NCBI GenBank assembly: GCA_002007465.1
Contig: LNAC01000768.1
Coordinates: forward strand, 805,983 to 869,982
Direction: 5' to 3'
Length of the DNA: 64,000 nucleotides
Origin: Ailurus styani
Taxonomy: Eukaryota; Chordata; Mammalia; Carnivora; Ailuridae
Below the pieces are notes generated by a model. The model did not search any database. It saw only the letters and a program-made list of their open reading frames with translations, and was not told the origin of the DNA. Below are positions 33,930-44,320 of the stretch, one piece after another; within the stretch, counting starts at the first letter, position 1, and every line of letters begins with the position of its first letter. The position numbers and the translations under genes were made by a program.

Positions 33930-35783
33930 AAATAAAATCAAACCACCCTACAGTGATTTATATTGCTCTGAATGATATGTTAGGATTACTATTGTTTTTA
34001 ATGTAGAACCAACTTTCCAGAAGCTTTATAATAACTACTACCAGTCAGTTTTATTCTGTTGCATTATTAATCCTCCCATTTTCTTCTAAATTATTATTAT
34101 AATCCTTATACAAACTCTGCTTTTCTCTTTGTGTATCAAAATCAAGTTCTGCATTCCAAAATGAGCACTTGTCAGGTCAGGCAGAATAATTGGTGTTGTT
34201 TTCCCATTTTTGATCTTTGTTGCCGGAGTGAATCCAGAAATAGTTGGTTTAATACTGTATCATGTATACCGCAGGATATTTTCATGGGTCATCATGATTT
34301 GGGAGTATTTTGCATGGAAAACACAAAAAGTACTACATTGCAGATAAATGAGTTATCATTTAGCTTATTGTCACACAAAATGACTAGATTAATGTGGAGC
34401 AGAGAAGAAATCTAGCCCAGCACTAAGCCAACACATAATAGGGAGGCCTAGTTTTTGTGTGTGGAATGGGGTCATTTCTTCAAGAGTCAATAAGCTCCCT
34501 CTCCATTCAGGAAGGAATTTGTAAGGGTATGTTACCAAATATTAATCTTTAAAATAAGTTTCCTCAAGAACTGTACTGGAAAACCCAAGAAAATGTCACA
34601 CTCCCAAGAACTGTACTGGAAAACCCAAGAAAATGTCATACTCCCAAGTCATAATACTATGGTATTAATGTTTTAAAGAAAAATACTGAAGAGTGACACA
34701 ATAAAACCTAGAGCAGTGAAAACATAGTGATGGTACCTAATTAGTGGAATAAATCAGAAATAGGTGATGGGTAAATAAGGTAATAAATGAATTCAAGATT
34801 AGGAGTCTGAATGGATAATGCAGTCTATTTAGTAACTCACCTAGTAAGGAGGTGGCAGCATCTTAAAATAATTTTTCTGAGCAAGCAAGAGATGCCTGAA
34901 TGAAAGGGAAGAATTACTTCACTCTTCCCTAAATCATCCATATTGTTTAACTAAACTGAGTTATTTTTAACACTGATTCAGCTTTAAAGACGAAAGAGGG
35001 AGAGAGGCCAGTTTAAGTGGAAGCAAAAGAGAAATAGCTTAAATGATGAGGCACCAAATCCTCTGAGTGCTTTTTACAAGGCAACCCAGCTCTTTTCCTT
35101 CAATGAAAACAGTGCAGGGGAAGTAATGTTATATACCTTGGCCAGACCACAACTTCCTGCTGATGTACTTTCCATTTGCAATTGCTTTTATTTTTAAGGG
35201 GTAAGTAATGGAGTGGAACTATATCTCAAGGCAATATGTGAATGATGAAATGAGCACAAAAGCAGCCCCATGCCCAGGCAAAGGTTTGGTACTTTTAGAG
35301 AAATTTCTGATAACCACATTACTGCCCTTTTAGGGCAGAGCTTGATCCTTTAGTTGCTTTTGCCTAAGGTGGAGCTTGTTTCCCACTGTATTATTTAAAC
35401 CTAAAACTAGTTCTTAGATGGAGGATTCTTAATATGGGCTACATGCTTTATCATACCTAAAGAGGATAATATTTAAAAAGGTTCTTTGTGGGCAAGTCTC
35501 ATGATCCAGAAAATAATTATGTCTAACTTCTTATATATAATAAATTATTCGCCAAGGCACGCTTGATTTAACTTCTGATTCCTCCTTCTCAGGATAAAAA
35601 CAATCACGGTAACAGAATTTTAGGATATACACAAACTAACAGCTGTTCTTTCACCTCATCTCTCAAGCAAGGTGTCATAAACACAACTCTTTAATATATT
35701 CTAGCCCATATTTGATAAAATTATTGATACTTATAAGTAAATTAGGTGTGCTCCGTCTATGATCCCTTAATTTGATTACATTT
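33930..35783. other. No gene recognised; includes a 40-bp tandem duplication
   Basis: Unique DNA. The open frame at 34131-34415 (94 codons) shows no domain, and I treat it as chance. See 34565-34644 for the tandem duplication. Confidence 0.5.
34565..34644 (+). repeat. Two-copy 40-bp tandem duplication
   Basis: CAAGAACTGTACTGGAAAAC... occurs at 34565-34604 and again at 34605-34644 with one mismatch (CACACT against CATACT). High identity implies a young event. Confidence 0.95.
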
Positions 35784-35796
35784 TAAACTACAGTCT

Positions 35797-36022
35797 ATGG
35801 TGTCTGGGTGGCTCAGTCAGTTAAAGCCTCCGCCTTCAGTTCAGGTCATGATCTCAGGGTCCTGGGATCGAGCCCCGCATCAGGTTCTCTCCTCAGCAGG
35901 GAGACTGCTTCCTCCTCTCTCTCTCTGCCTGCCTCTCAGCCTACTGGTGATCTCTCTCTCTCTCTGTCAAATAAAAAAAAAAAAATCTTTAAAAAAAATC
36001 AAAATCAAAATAAATAAATAAA
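35797..36022 (+). mobile_element. CAN-SINE (mustelid type)
   Basis: Full copy with a long A-rich tail. TSD TAAACTACAGTCT (35784-35796) and TAAACTACATTCT (36023-36035). Confidence 0.95.
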
Positions 36023-36035
36023 TAAACTACATTCT

Positions 36036-37215
36036 CACTATCCTGATTCTTTAGAGAAGACCGAACCTCAGCTTTTGGTTAACGTTTTCTATGCCAAGTC
36101 AAACCTTTCACTTAAGATTTCTTATTGAACAACCTGTAGGCTCACAGAATTTTTTCAGAAGCAAGTATTTACTGGACCAAGAGGCTAAGATTTTATTGCC
36201 CTGTAACACGGGGAAAGAACTGTGCTACTATTGGGCAGTACAGAAAGAGGAAAATGGTTGACATAAGTTCTCAGTCGTTAATCCAAAGTCAAATACTAGT
36301 GAATGAAACAATAGAGCTAGGATGTTTTCTTTCCAAAACTGACCATGCACTAATCTGAACCATTCAAGAAAATAAGAAAATGTTGCACATTTGTGTGCAT
36401 CTACCTGTGTACCTATATTCGCCGGAGAAAAACAAAGAACCTCCATACACCTTTATAAGAATTAATTTTGAAGCTAATTTATCCTTAAAATACAATCTTT
36501 GTAAAAATCCATCAATACAGTCTCTATTTACACACATATTGTTTTATACCATGCACCACTACTAAGACCAAATGAGAAACAAAACAGAAGTTACACATTG
36601 CTTTCCAAAATTCATATATTTTTTCCATTCTCAAGGACAAAACATACCTTTGACAGGTACCATATAAACCTCACCACAACTTAAACACAAGTAAAGCTGG
36701 AAAGAGCTTTATACCGCTTCTGCAAGCCAACCATCTTTGCTAATGAGTTTTGTTCAGCCAAAGCAACGTTTATTTTATTGTGGTTCAGCTGGATTTGTTA
36801 TTATTGAACTGAACATTTTTGGCGGAGCTGGAGAAGGTCCCTGTTCTTTCATGTTTGCTGGGGGCACCACCATTCTGTTCTTGTAAACCAGGCCCCTTTA
36901 CCTGTCTGAACTGGAAGCTATTTTATTTTGCTACTGCTGTTTTGTATTAGGTAATCAGACCTACACGGCACACACTTCCAAAGGCAGAACAGAAAATAGG
37001 TAAGCAGAGGAGTCAAGGATGTTTCCATTGAAGAATGTGACACAATAATGACTAGAGTTCTGATGTGTAGAATTGCTAAATCAAAAAATGTAAGCTGAAG
37101 TCAGATTACAGAATATTTTAAAGTATAACTACATCATTAGGATTAACGCCCAGTGTCAGTAGAAATGTATCAACTAGTCTTAAAGGGCTATAAAACTTGA
37201 TCAAAGTCTTGCTTT
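36036..37215. other. No gene recognised
   Basis: Unique DNA. 36735-36930 is slightly GC-richer but shows no exon signals I trust. Open frames at 36228-36446 (minus) and 36380-36565 have no domain. Confidence 0.45.
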
Positions 37216-37229
37216 AGAAAATTAGTTCT

Positions 37230-37388
37230 TTTTTTCTGAAGAAACCTGTCATTTTAATAGGAAATATATAAAACGGAATGTATAAACATGCCAAGAATAA
37301 ATTTTATTTTTTATTTTATAAATATTATTTTTTATTATGTTAGTCACCATACTGTACATCATACAGTTTCACTTATTTGTGGAACATA
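37230..37388 (-). mobile_element. Short L1 3' end with probable 3' transduction, antisense
   Basis: Perfect 14-bp TSD AGAAAATTAGTTCT at 37216-37229 and 37389-37402. Read on the minus strand: L1 3' end (CCACAAATAAGTGAAACTGT, ATGGTGACTAACATAATAAA), an A/T-rich L1 tail, then about 60 non-L1 bases (GCATGTTTATACATTCCG...), an ATTAAA signal (37253-37258 on the plus strand, reversed) and a short A run about 18 bases later, next to the TSD. Confidence 0.75.
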
Positions 37389-37557
37389 AGAAAATTAGTT
37401 CTAAACTAGTTGGGACATAGGATTGATTGACACAGGGAGAGTGGAAAGGTAAGGAGAGTATGTAACACTGTTATTAATAAAAATAAATATGAACATGAAA
37501 ATAGTTCAAAGGATATTTTGGACAAGAAAAAAGAAAACTTTAAAATAGGAAAGAAGT

Positions 37558-37760
37558 TGGGACGCCTGGATGGCTCAATTGGTTAAGCATCTGCCTTCAG
37601 CTCAGGTCATGATCGCGGGGTCCTGGGATTGAGCCCCACATGGGGCTCCCTGCTCAGCAGGGAGCCTGCTTCTCCCTATCCCTCTGCCTGCCTCTCCCCC
37701 TCCTTGTGCGCACATGCTCTCTCTGTTAAACAAATAAATAAATAAAATCTTAAAAAAAAT
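37558..37760 (+). mobile_element. CAN-SINE (older type)
   Basis: GGGACGCCTGGATGGCTCAAT head and body ending CTTGTGCGCACATGCTCTC. Flanks AACTTTAAAATAGGAAAGAAG and AACTTTAAAAAAGAGGAAAAAG form an imperfect TSD. Confidence 0.92.
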
Positions 37761-37782
37761 AAACTTTAAAAAAGAGGAAAAA

Positions 37783-38829
37783 GTCGATAAGATACAGAAT
37801 ATGTATGACCAGGGAAATGTCATTAATTGTAACAGAGCAGATAGTGATAGAAATCATTATTATAAAACAGGAATTTTGTTTTAAACTTGTTAAGTATGAT
37901 CTTGCTATTTAACATGCAGGTGTTTATACGATACCAAAAAGTTATGTAAAAATTGAGTACGTTTACTATCTATTTTTACACCAGAGTCATTGCCATGGAT
38001 GTTCAAAAAAAGAGAGCAAGAAATCAATGAGATTCTCATAAATAAAAACATGAAATTGTAGGTCTGGTGAAAATACCTCTATGTAAAAAAACAGAAAAAA
38101 AGTATGGATATTTTTCTCTTATTTCACTGACCCCGTATTTTCCAACCCTAAGTTTAACACCATAACATACCCTGGAAAATATTTTTATGATACACTGGAA
38201 AAAATGTATAAACCACCAAAAATCATTATAAAAGTAGTTCTGAAACAATCTGAATCATATGCACTTGAACAGTTCATACTTTACTACCAAAGCAGATTGA
38301 GGGGTTGACCCAAGATGTGCCCTAAAACTATGCCTTCTAGTTTTTCACCCAAAAATTCCTCAGAGATTTTTGAGAGGTTAGGGCTCTGAGAAACACATGC
38401 AACATGTTTGCATCCAGCTTCCATGTTGTTTGTACATTTCTTGGAGTTTATTCATGGACCCAAGTTTTAGAATCTCTGATTTAAGGTAAGTTTCCCAATA
38501 TGCGAATCCTATTTTTCTTTTCCATTGAAATTTGAATTGCTAAGCATCACCAACCTCCTGCTCATTTTTCTGCAAACTCAACTCTATACATTAAATTTTC
38601 AAAACTCGCTAAAAAGTTTAAAAATATGAATTATAAATATGAATTTTGACTTTCCGTCTCACTGTAACATCCAAAACCAGGCCATTTATGGTTTACAAGT
38701 AGCTAAATAACCTTTAAAAAAAGAAATGTTGAGTACCTTTATCTCCAAAAATTACTACTTTTCAATTATTTTTAAAAGTAATAAATTTTCATAACTTTAA
38801 TACAATACTCAAACACCATGTAACACTTC
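37783..38829. other. No gene recognised
   Basis: AT-rich unique DNA. 38300-38490 (TTATTCATGGACCCAAGTTT, TAGAATCTCTGATTT) may hold an old DNA-transposon relic that I cannot name. Confidence 0.4.
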
Positions 38830-39710
38830 TTGGAGACCGTCATTGACGTCGGTAAAACGGGGAGCACGGATATTGATATGACTCACCCCCTCCCCCACCC
38901 CAAACATCAATTTGAACAACTCTCCGTGCACGAATGCAGGAGAACACATTCCCAAGGGCCAAGGGTTACAGGTAGGGATTACAGCACCTGGTGAAACACA
39001 GATCTAAGAAAACACGCCGTGAGGAGGATAGAAAAGCCAGATTCACACTGCCCCCTTTCCTCCTCCCCCAAGCCCTGGCAGCCCTGCGCTGAGACCCAGA
39101 CACTTTTTCCCTGGGAGAAGCCCCGGGTGAACACCTGACTTCAGCACAGAGCCCATCTCCCCCAGTGGGCCCTGGGGGCTCCCGTTCACTCAGGCCCCTG
39201 CTCCAGAGTCTAGCACCTGCCAGCTCCAGCTGCCCCAAGTGGCGTCTTTGCAGCTCCCTGCAGGCTCCCATGAACCCAGACCACAGGTCGGTTGAACGCC
39301 TGTCTACCCCAGAGGCTCCAAGGAACTGCCAAAGCTGCAGGAGGCTTCCACGGGAGGGCTTCCTGGAACGCGCCGCACACTCACCGGCACTCGGTGGCTC
39401 CGGCAACTCCAGACGGAACCGGTGCCACCGGGCTCCTGGCTAGCTCCCGAGAACCTGGGCCCCCAGCACATGCCGGCGCCTGCTGGCTCCCAGAGCGCAG
39501 GGAGCTGCTGGCACACCGCGCAGCTCTCTACCAGGCTCCTGGCCGGAAGCTGGGAATCCTGGCCCGCCCCCTCCTCAACCCACCGCCTACTGCCGCAGGC
39601 CCCAGGCGGCCCACCACCTGCCCTCGGGCAGCTCCGGAGGTGCCGGGCTGTTTCGGAGGCTCCAGCTCTCAGCAGGTTCCCTCAGAGAGAGCTCCTGCTG
39701 GCGGCTGCAG
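38830..39710. promoter_or_regulatory. Orphan GC- and CpG-rich island
   Basis: GC content jumps from roughly 35% to roughly 60-65%, densest at about 39040-39710. I count about 45 CpG dinucleotides in 900 bases; for 39120-39710 a rough observed/expected ratio is about 0.6. A near-consensus CRE (TGACGTCG) lies at 38844-38851. Overlapping open frames (38966-39406 minus, 146 codons; 39292-39738 plus, 148 codons; others) are expected from stop-poor GC-rich DNA and show no domain. The right edge joins L1 3' sequence. Alternatives are a real promoter/first exon, a decayed L1 5'UTR or other GC-rich transposon part, or a transduced CpG island. Confidence 0.5.
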
Positions 39711-40433
39711 TCCCGGTGCACTGATGGTGGGAAAGTAAACTGGTGCCGCCGCTATGTAAAACAATAGAGCCTCCTCAAAAACTTAAAAATTAACTACCGT
39801 ACGGTCTGTAATTCTGCTTCTGGGTATTTTTCCAAAGCAAATGAAGTAGCTGTATGAAAAAGATAACTGCACCCTCCCACCTTGTTCACTGCAGCATTAG
39901 TTACAACAGTCAAGACATGCAAACAGCCTAAGTGTCCTTGAGGGATGAATGAAGAAAGACGTGATATGTACATACAATGGACTATTACTCACCAATAAAA
40001 AAGAATGAAATTTGCCTTCTGCAACAACGTGGATGAAACTTGATGGTATTATGTTAAGTGAAAATTAAGTCAGACGGAAAAAGACAAATACTAAATGTTT
40101 TCACTCATATGTGAAATCTAAAAAAAAAAGCTGAACTCAAAGAAATAGAGTAGAATGGTGACTGTTAGGGGCTGGGTCATGGGGGAGGTGTTGGTCAAGG
40201 GGTACAAACTTCCATTTACGAGATGAATAAATTGTGGGGATCTAATGTACACCATGGTGACTGTAATTACTAATATGCATTATGCACTTGAAAGTTGTTA
40301 GGAGAGGAACAGCTAGAGAGTAAAAGTTACCACGACAAAAATGGTAATTACGTGAGGGAATGGAAGTACTAACCTATCATGGTAATCATTTCACAATATA
40401 TATGTGTATCCAATTATCACTTTGTGCACTTTA
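39711..40433 (+). mobile_element. Old L1 ORF2 end and 3'UTR, sense
   Basis: GGTGCACTGATGGTGGGAAAG and AACTGGTGCCGCCGCTATGT start in the last part of ORF2. ACAATGGACTATTACTCACC, GGTTCACTC-type motifs, GGTCAAGGGGTACAAACTTC, GGGGATCTAATGTACACCAT and AATCATTTCACAATATATAT follow the old L1M 3'UTR order. It is interrupted by an antisense SINE and resumes at about 40619-40670. There is no coding capacity. Confidence 0.85.
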
Positions 40434-40603
40434 TTTTTTTTTTTTTGAGAGGGTGGGGGAGGAAGAATAAGGAGAGAGAATCTTAAGCAGACCCCCCGCT
40501 GAGCGCAGAACCCCAGGTGGGATGAGATCTCATTACGCTGAGATCTCGACATGAGCCGAAATCAAGTCAGACCCTTAACCCTCTAAGACACCCAGGTGTC
40601 CCT
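40434..40603 (-). mobile_element. Old, diverged CAN-SINE, antisense
   Basis: Reversed copy (CTTAACCCTCTAAGACACCC, AGGTGTCCC at the head). TSD ACTTTGTGCACTTTA (40419-40433) and ACTTTGTACACTTTA (40604-40618), inside the L1 3'UTR, so younger than that L1. Confidence 0.9.
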
Positions 40604-40618
40604 ACTTTGTACACTTTA

Positions 40619-40672
40619 AACTTACATATTATTTGTCAATATCTTCATAATGGTGGGGAAATAATTTTAAAA
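40619..40672 (+). mobile_element. L1 3'UTR end, continuing after the SINE
   Basis: TTACATATTATTTGTCAATA and TCTTCATAATGGTGGGG correspond to the last bases of the L1 at 39711-40433, followed by a short A-rich tail. Confidence 0.75.
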
Positions 40673-40685
40673 AAATAAGTGAATT

Positions 40686-40832
40686 GGGGTACCTGGGTGG
40701 CTCAGTGGGTTAAGCCTCTGCCTTCAGCTCAGGTTATGATCCCAGGATCCTGGGATCGAGGCCCGCATCCGGCTCTCTGCTTGGCAGGGAGGCTGCTTCC
40801 TCCTCTCTGCCTGCCTCTCTGCCTACTTGTGA

Positions 40833-40863
<31 letters not shown>

Positions 40864-40906
40864 GTCAAATAAATAAATAAATAAAATCTTTAAAATAAAA
40901 ATAAAA
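40686..40906 (+). mobile_element. CAN-SINE (mustelid type)
   Basis: Full copy with an expanded (TC)n tract. TSD AAATAAGTGAATT (40673-40685) and AAATAAATGAATT (40907-40919). The tail end is involved in the duplicated segment described next. Confidence 0.95.
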
Positions 40907-41052
40907 AAATAAATGAATTAAGAAAAGCATTGCCCTCATTAATGTTTGCAACTTATTTGCATTTCTTTNATCTTTAAAATAAAAATAAATAAATAAATGA
41001 ATTAAGAAAAGCATTGCCCTCATTAATGTTTGCAACTTATTTGCATTTCTTT
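40886..41052 (+). repeat. 83-bp direct duplication around a single N
   Basis: 40886-40968 (SINE tail plus flank, ATCTTTAAAATAAAAATAAA... to ...TTTGCATTTCTTT) is repeated at 40970-41052 with one visible mismatch. The single N at 40969 sits exactly at the junction. This pattern suggests an assembly join of overlapping ends and not biology. Confidence 0.9.
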
Positions 41053-41935
41053 TTTAACTAATTGACCTTTGTAACAGCAATGTATACAAGAGACTGTCTC
41101 ACAATTATAACGACTGTGTGTATTATTAAGCTTTTACACAATTCTAACCTGCTAAAATAAAACTTCTTGGGGATATCTGGATATGTTTTAATAACAAATA
41201 CTTGAAACTTAATTATTTTTTACCTCTGCTAGCAAGGAGTATTATAATTGGCTAACAAGTGATAAGGTATCAAATTTATTTTCTTTCATTACATTGTTAA
41301 ATGTTTCTGCTTATATTTCAAAATATTAATCTTTCGTGTCTAGAATCTGTTGGAGTTTCTGGTATACTTTCATTGAAATAGTTGTCACTCTTTACCTGCA
41401 TCTTCAACCTTCTGTTTTAACTGCCTGTTTTGAAATTCAAAACCATGTTATTAAAGTAAATACAAACTTGATTTTCTATTTATCCTTTTTTTTCAAATTT
41501 TTCAATTCATTTTAAAAATTAACCACAAATTAATAATCATCCTTATTTTGATTGCACTATGAATTATAATTTTCGAAAGTTGAAGCATTTCTACCTAGGC
41601 TTGGTTTCCAAAACAGGACCATCTCAACCACGTGATTCTATTTTCCTCTCCCAATTTTCTTCTATTTTTATATACAGGAAATTTATGCTTAAAACAAAAA
41701 TGGTTAACAAGAAATTTGTTTTAATTATCTACACTAGAGAGTGATTACATTTTGTTCGATTGCCTTCATGCTTGAGGATCAAAGGATCGAGTATTAAGCT
41801 CAGTCTTTTCCTGAAATGGTGCTCTGGGAGTAATTATCCCACCTGGTTAGGAAGTGCAACTGAGGTAAACATGATTGTTTTGGTCTTTTATTTCTGTTCC
41901 AGTTTTGCCCCACCCAATTCAATACAGCTTTAATT
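41053..41935. other. No gene recognised
   Basis: AT-rich unique DNA. The open frame at 41559-41744 has no domain. Confidence 0.5.
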
Positions 41936-41950
41936 TGTACTCTTATTTCT

Positions 41951-42153
41951 TTTTTTTTTTAAGATTTTATTTATTTATTTGACACACAGAGAGAGATTAC
42001 AAGTAGGCAGAGAGGTAGGCAGAGAGACAGGGAGAGGAGGAAGCAGGCTCCCTGCTGAGCCGAGAGCCCGATGCGGGCCTCGATCCTAGGACGCTGAGAT
42101 CATGACCTGAGCCGAAAGCAGAGGCTTTAACCCACTGAGCCACCCAGGCGCCC
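41951..42153 (-). mobile_element. CAN-SINE (mustelid type), antisense
   Basis: Near-consensus reversed copy with perfect 15-bp TSD TGTACTCTTATTTCT at 41936-41950 and 42154-42168. Probably recent. Confidence 0.96.
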
Positions 42154-42168
42154 TGTACTCTTATTTCT

Positions 42169-42854
42169 AATGGAGCTATTGTTCCTTAATACCCTAGAAT
42201 CTGATTTAATTTCCCTGCACAGACAAAACTGTAATTCTTTAATTTTACCTTATTTCTTCACTTATACCTGTATCTATATTTTAACTCAAAACTGTACTAA
42301 CGGACTTTCTGAGTCAGGTCATCATTGCACACTTTTTATGCTATATTTTTTTTTCTGTAATAAGTTCAAATATAAATAGGACCAACAGTCGTGATTTTAA
42401 GATTGCTTCCATGTGAAATTGTTGAAATGTCATAGATAAAAAGTTTGGACCTGTCTTTCCCCCTGCCTCTGCGATAGATTTTCCATACTTTAATCACTAA
42501 ATTATGAGACTTCAACTTCCCCAGAATTCCCAAATTAGTCCAGAATGTTCCAGAGAATTCTCTATGCAGGAGATCACCACATTGTTTGTCTCTGGACTTG
42601 GGCCAGATCATAGTGAATGGGGTAGAAAAGTACCTTGCTGTCTTAAACAGAGCAGCTGACTGGCACTTGTGGCTGATTGTTTTAAAAGTCTAGAAACATC
42701 ACAAAAAGGATAAACAGAAACATCTCCCTTAGAAATTCTCACTTGTTTGTATCTTTCTATCATACCCTCACAGTAAATTAAATTGTGTAAGATTAAAAAT
42801 AAAGCAAACTGTTGACCATGCTAAATTCGTGTGAAGATCAAATATTAAAACGAT
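42169..42854. other. No gene recognised
   Basis: Unique DNA. Open frames at 42170-42379 and 42366-42611 (minus) have no domain. Confidence 0.5.
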
Positions 42855-42864
42855 ATTCTTTTTA

Positions 42865-43065
42865 GGGGTGCTTACGTGGCTCAGTTGATTAACCGCTGCC
42901 TTCGGCTCAGGTCATGATCTCAGGGTCCTGGGATTGAGCCCCACATCAGGCTCTGTGCTCAGTGGGGAGTTTGCTTCTCCCTCTCCCTCTGCTGTTCCCC
43001 CTGCTTGTGCTCTCTCTCTCACTGGTGTTCTCTCTCAAATAAACGAATAAAATTTAAAAAAAAAA
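42865..43065 (+). mobile_element. CAN-SINE (older type)
   Basis: GGGGTGCTTACGTGGCTCAGT head and CCCCCTGCTTGTGCTCTC body. TSD ATTCTTTTTA at 42855-42864 and 43066-43075. Confidence 0.94.
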
Positions 43066-43075
43066 ATTCTTTTTA

Positions 43076-43800
43076 AATTTTAGGTAAAATGAATGAAAGA
43101 GTAATAATAAAACTCTAAAGCTATATTGTCTAACACGGTAGGCACATTTTACATGTGAATATCTCAATATAAAATTTAATTAAAATCAAATAAATTTTAA
43201 AAATCACTTGGCTTCAATAGTCATATTTCAAATGTTCAACAGACATGTGTATTTACATTATCACAGAAGTTTAAATTGGGTGGCGCTGTTAAGAGATAAA
43301 GAATTACATTCTAATTTAAAGTTTACTTTATATTGGAAAACAATTTTCCACCTTTAAATGCACAGAAACACCTTGGTTATATATTTGCTCCCAAACTTGG
43401 AAATCTGCTCGAATGCTTTTGAATAATCAAGGACAGAGATAATGATCAGATAAATCAAGATAAACATGTAACAAAACCTTACTAATTTTGCACTAATAAA
43501 TTTCCGCTTTTATGTAATATTTGATCTAACAATGACAGATTACTGCTTCCACAGTACCTCTGCAAAAATCCCTATCTGCAAATTTCCTCTTTTTTTTTGA
43601 AAACATGGAGGAAAAAATAACAAATGAAATGCCAAAACCAAATTGGCATATCTGCAAACTAAATTTTTTTCATAAATGCTAAGAAAAGTATAATTACTCT
43701 GTTCTGCTACAGTTCTCTGTAGAAAAACATAGGAGAGCAAGACATTTCCTTCTTCCCACCTCACCCCCACCCCAGGGCTCCTCTAGCACATTTAGGAATT
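43076..43800. other. No gene recognised
   Basis: AT-rich unique DNA. The minus-strand open frame at 43540-43770 has no domain. Confidence 0.5.
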
Positions 43801-44320
43801 AAGTGATATGAGACAGATTTAAGAAGGAAAAAAAAAAAACCCCAAACAGTTTTATTACATGCACACAGAGGCCCAATAATGAAATTGAGACCCAAAGAAA
43901 TGACCAAAGCAGGCAGTCTTTATACACTTTAGACAAAGAGACGATAAATTTGTGATGAATTGGCAGGATAAAGAAAACAGGTGTTTGGGAGCTTTAATTA
44001 GTAAGGAGTTCTAAGCAGAACAGCGGCTGTAGTAATGGATTAAAAAAAATAGGTTTGTTTCTACAGCTTTCTCACTTTAAAGTCCCTATCTCTACTGATG
44101 GAGATATCTTTTTACTGCTTGGTACAGGGAGGGTATTTTTCATAAAATAAAAGGGGATTTTTTTCCTGCTTTTAGAGAATAGAGGAAGGTCTGAGTGTCC
44201 TTGTACCAGCTGTTTCCCAAATAGAGTCAATTCAAAATAATCAATATGCCATTGTGATACTTTTGGGGGCAGGCTGCCCTGGGTCCCTACAAATAGAAAG
44301 ACAGAAAGAAATTTCACTTT
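43801..44320 (-). mobile_element. LTR-like relic, antisense
   Basis: Reversed, the right-to-left text has an AATAAAAC polyadenylation-like signal (plus strand about 43848-43855) near one end, and phrases such as ACCAAAGCAGGCAGTCTTTA and CAAATAGAGTCAATTCAAAA that I associate with old ERV LTRs. I cannot name the family and see no certain TSD. The open frame at 44072-44317 lies inside it. Confidence 0.4.

Noticed and set aside
38844..38851. Functional CRE site TGACGTCG
   Set aside because: One 7/8 match to the CRE palindrome is too little on its own. I mention it only as context for the CpG-rich block.
38966..39738. Overlapping long open frames (146 and 148 codons) on both strands in the GC-rich block
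   Set aside because: GC-rich DNA is poor in stop codons. Frames overlap on both strands, show no domain and lack splice or start context, so I do not call a protein.
40886..41052. Biological 83-base tandem duplication
   Set aside because: The single N at the exact junction makes an assembly join far more likely.
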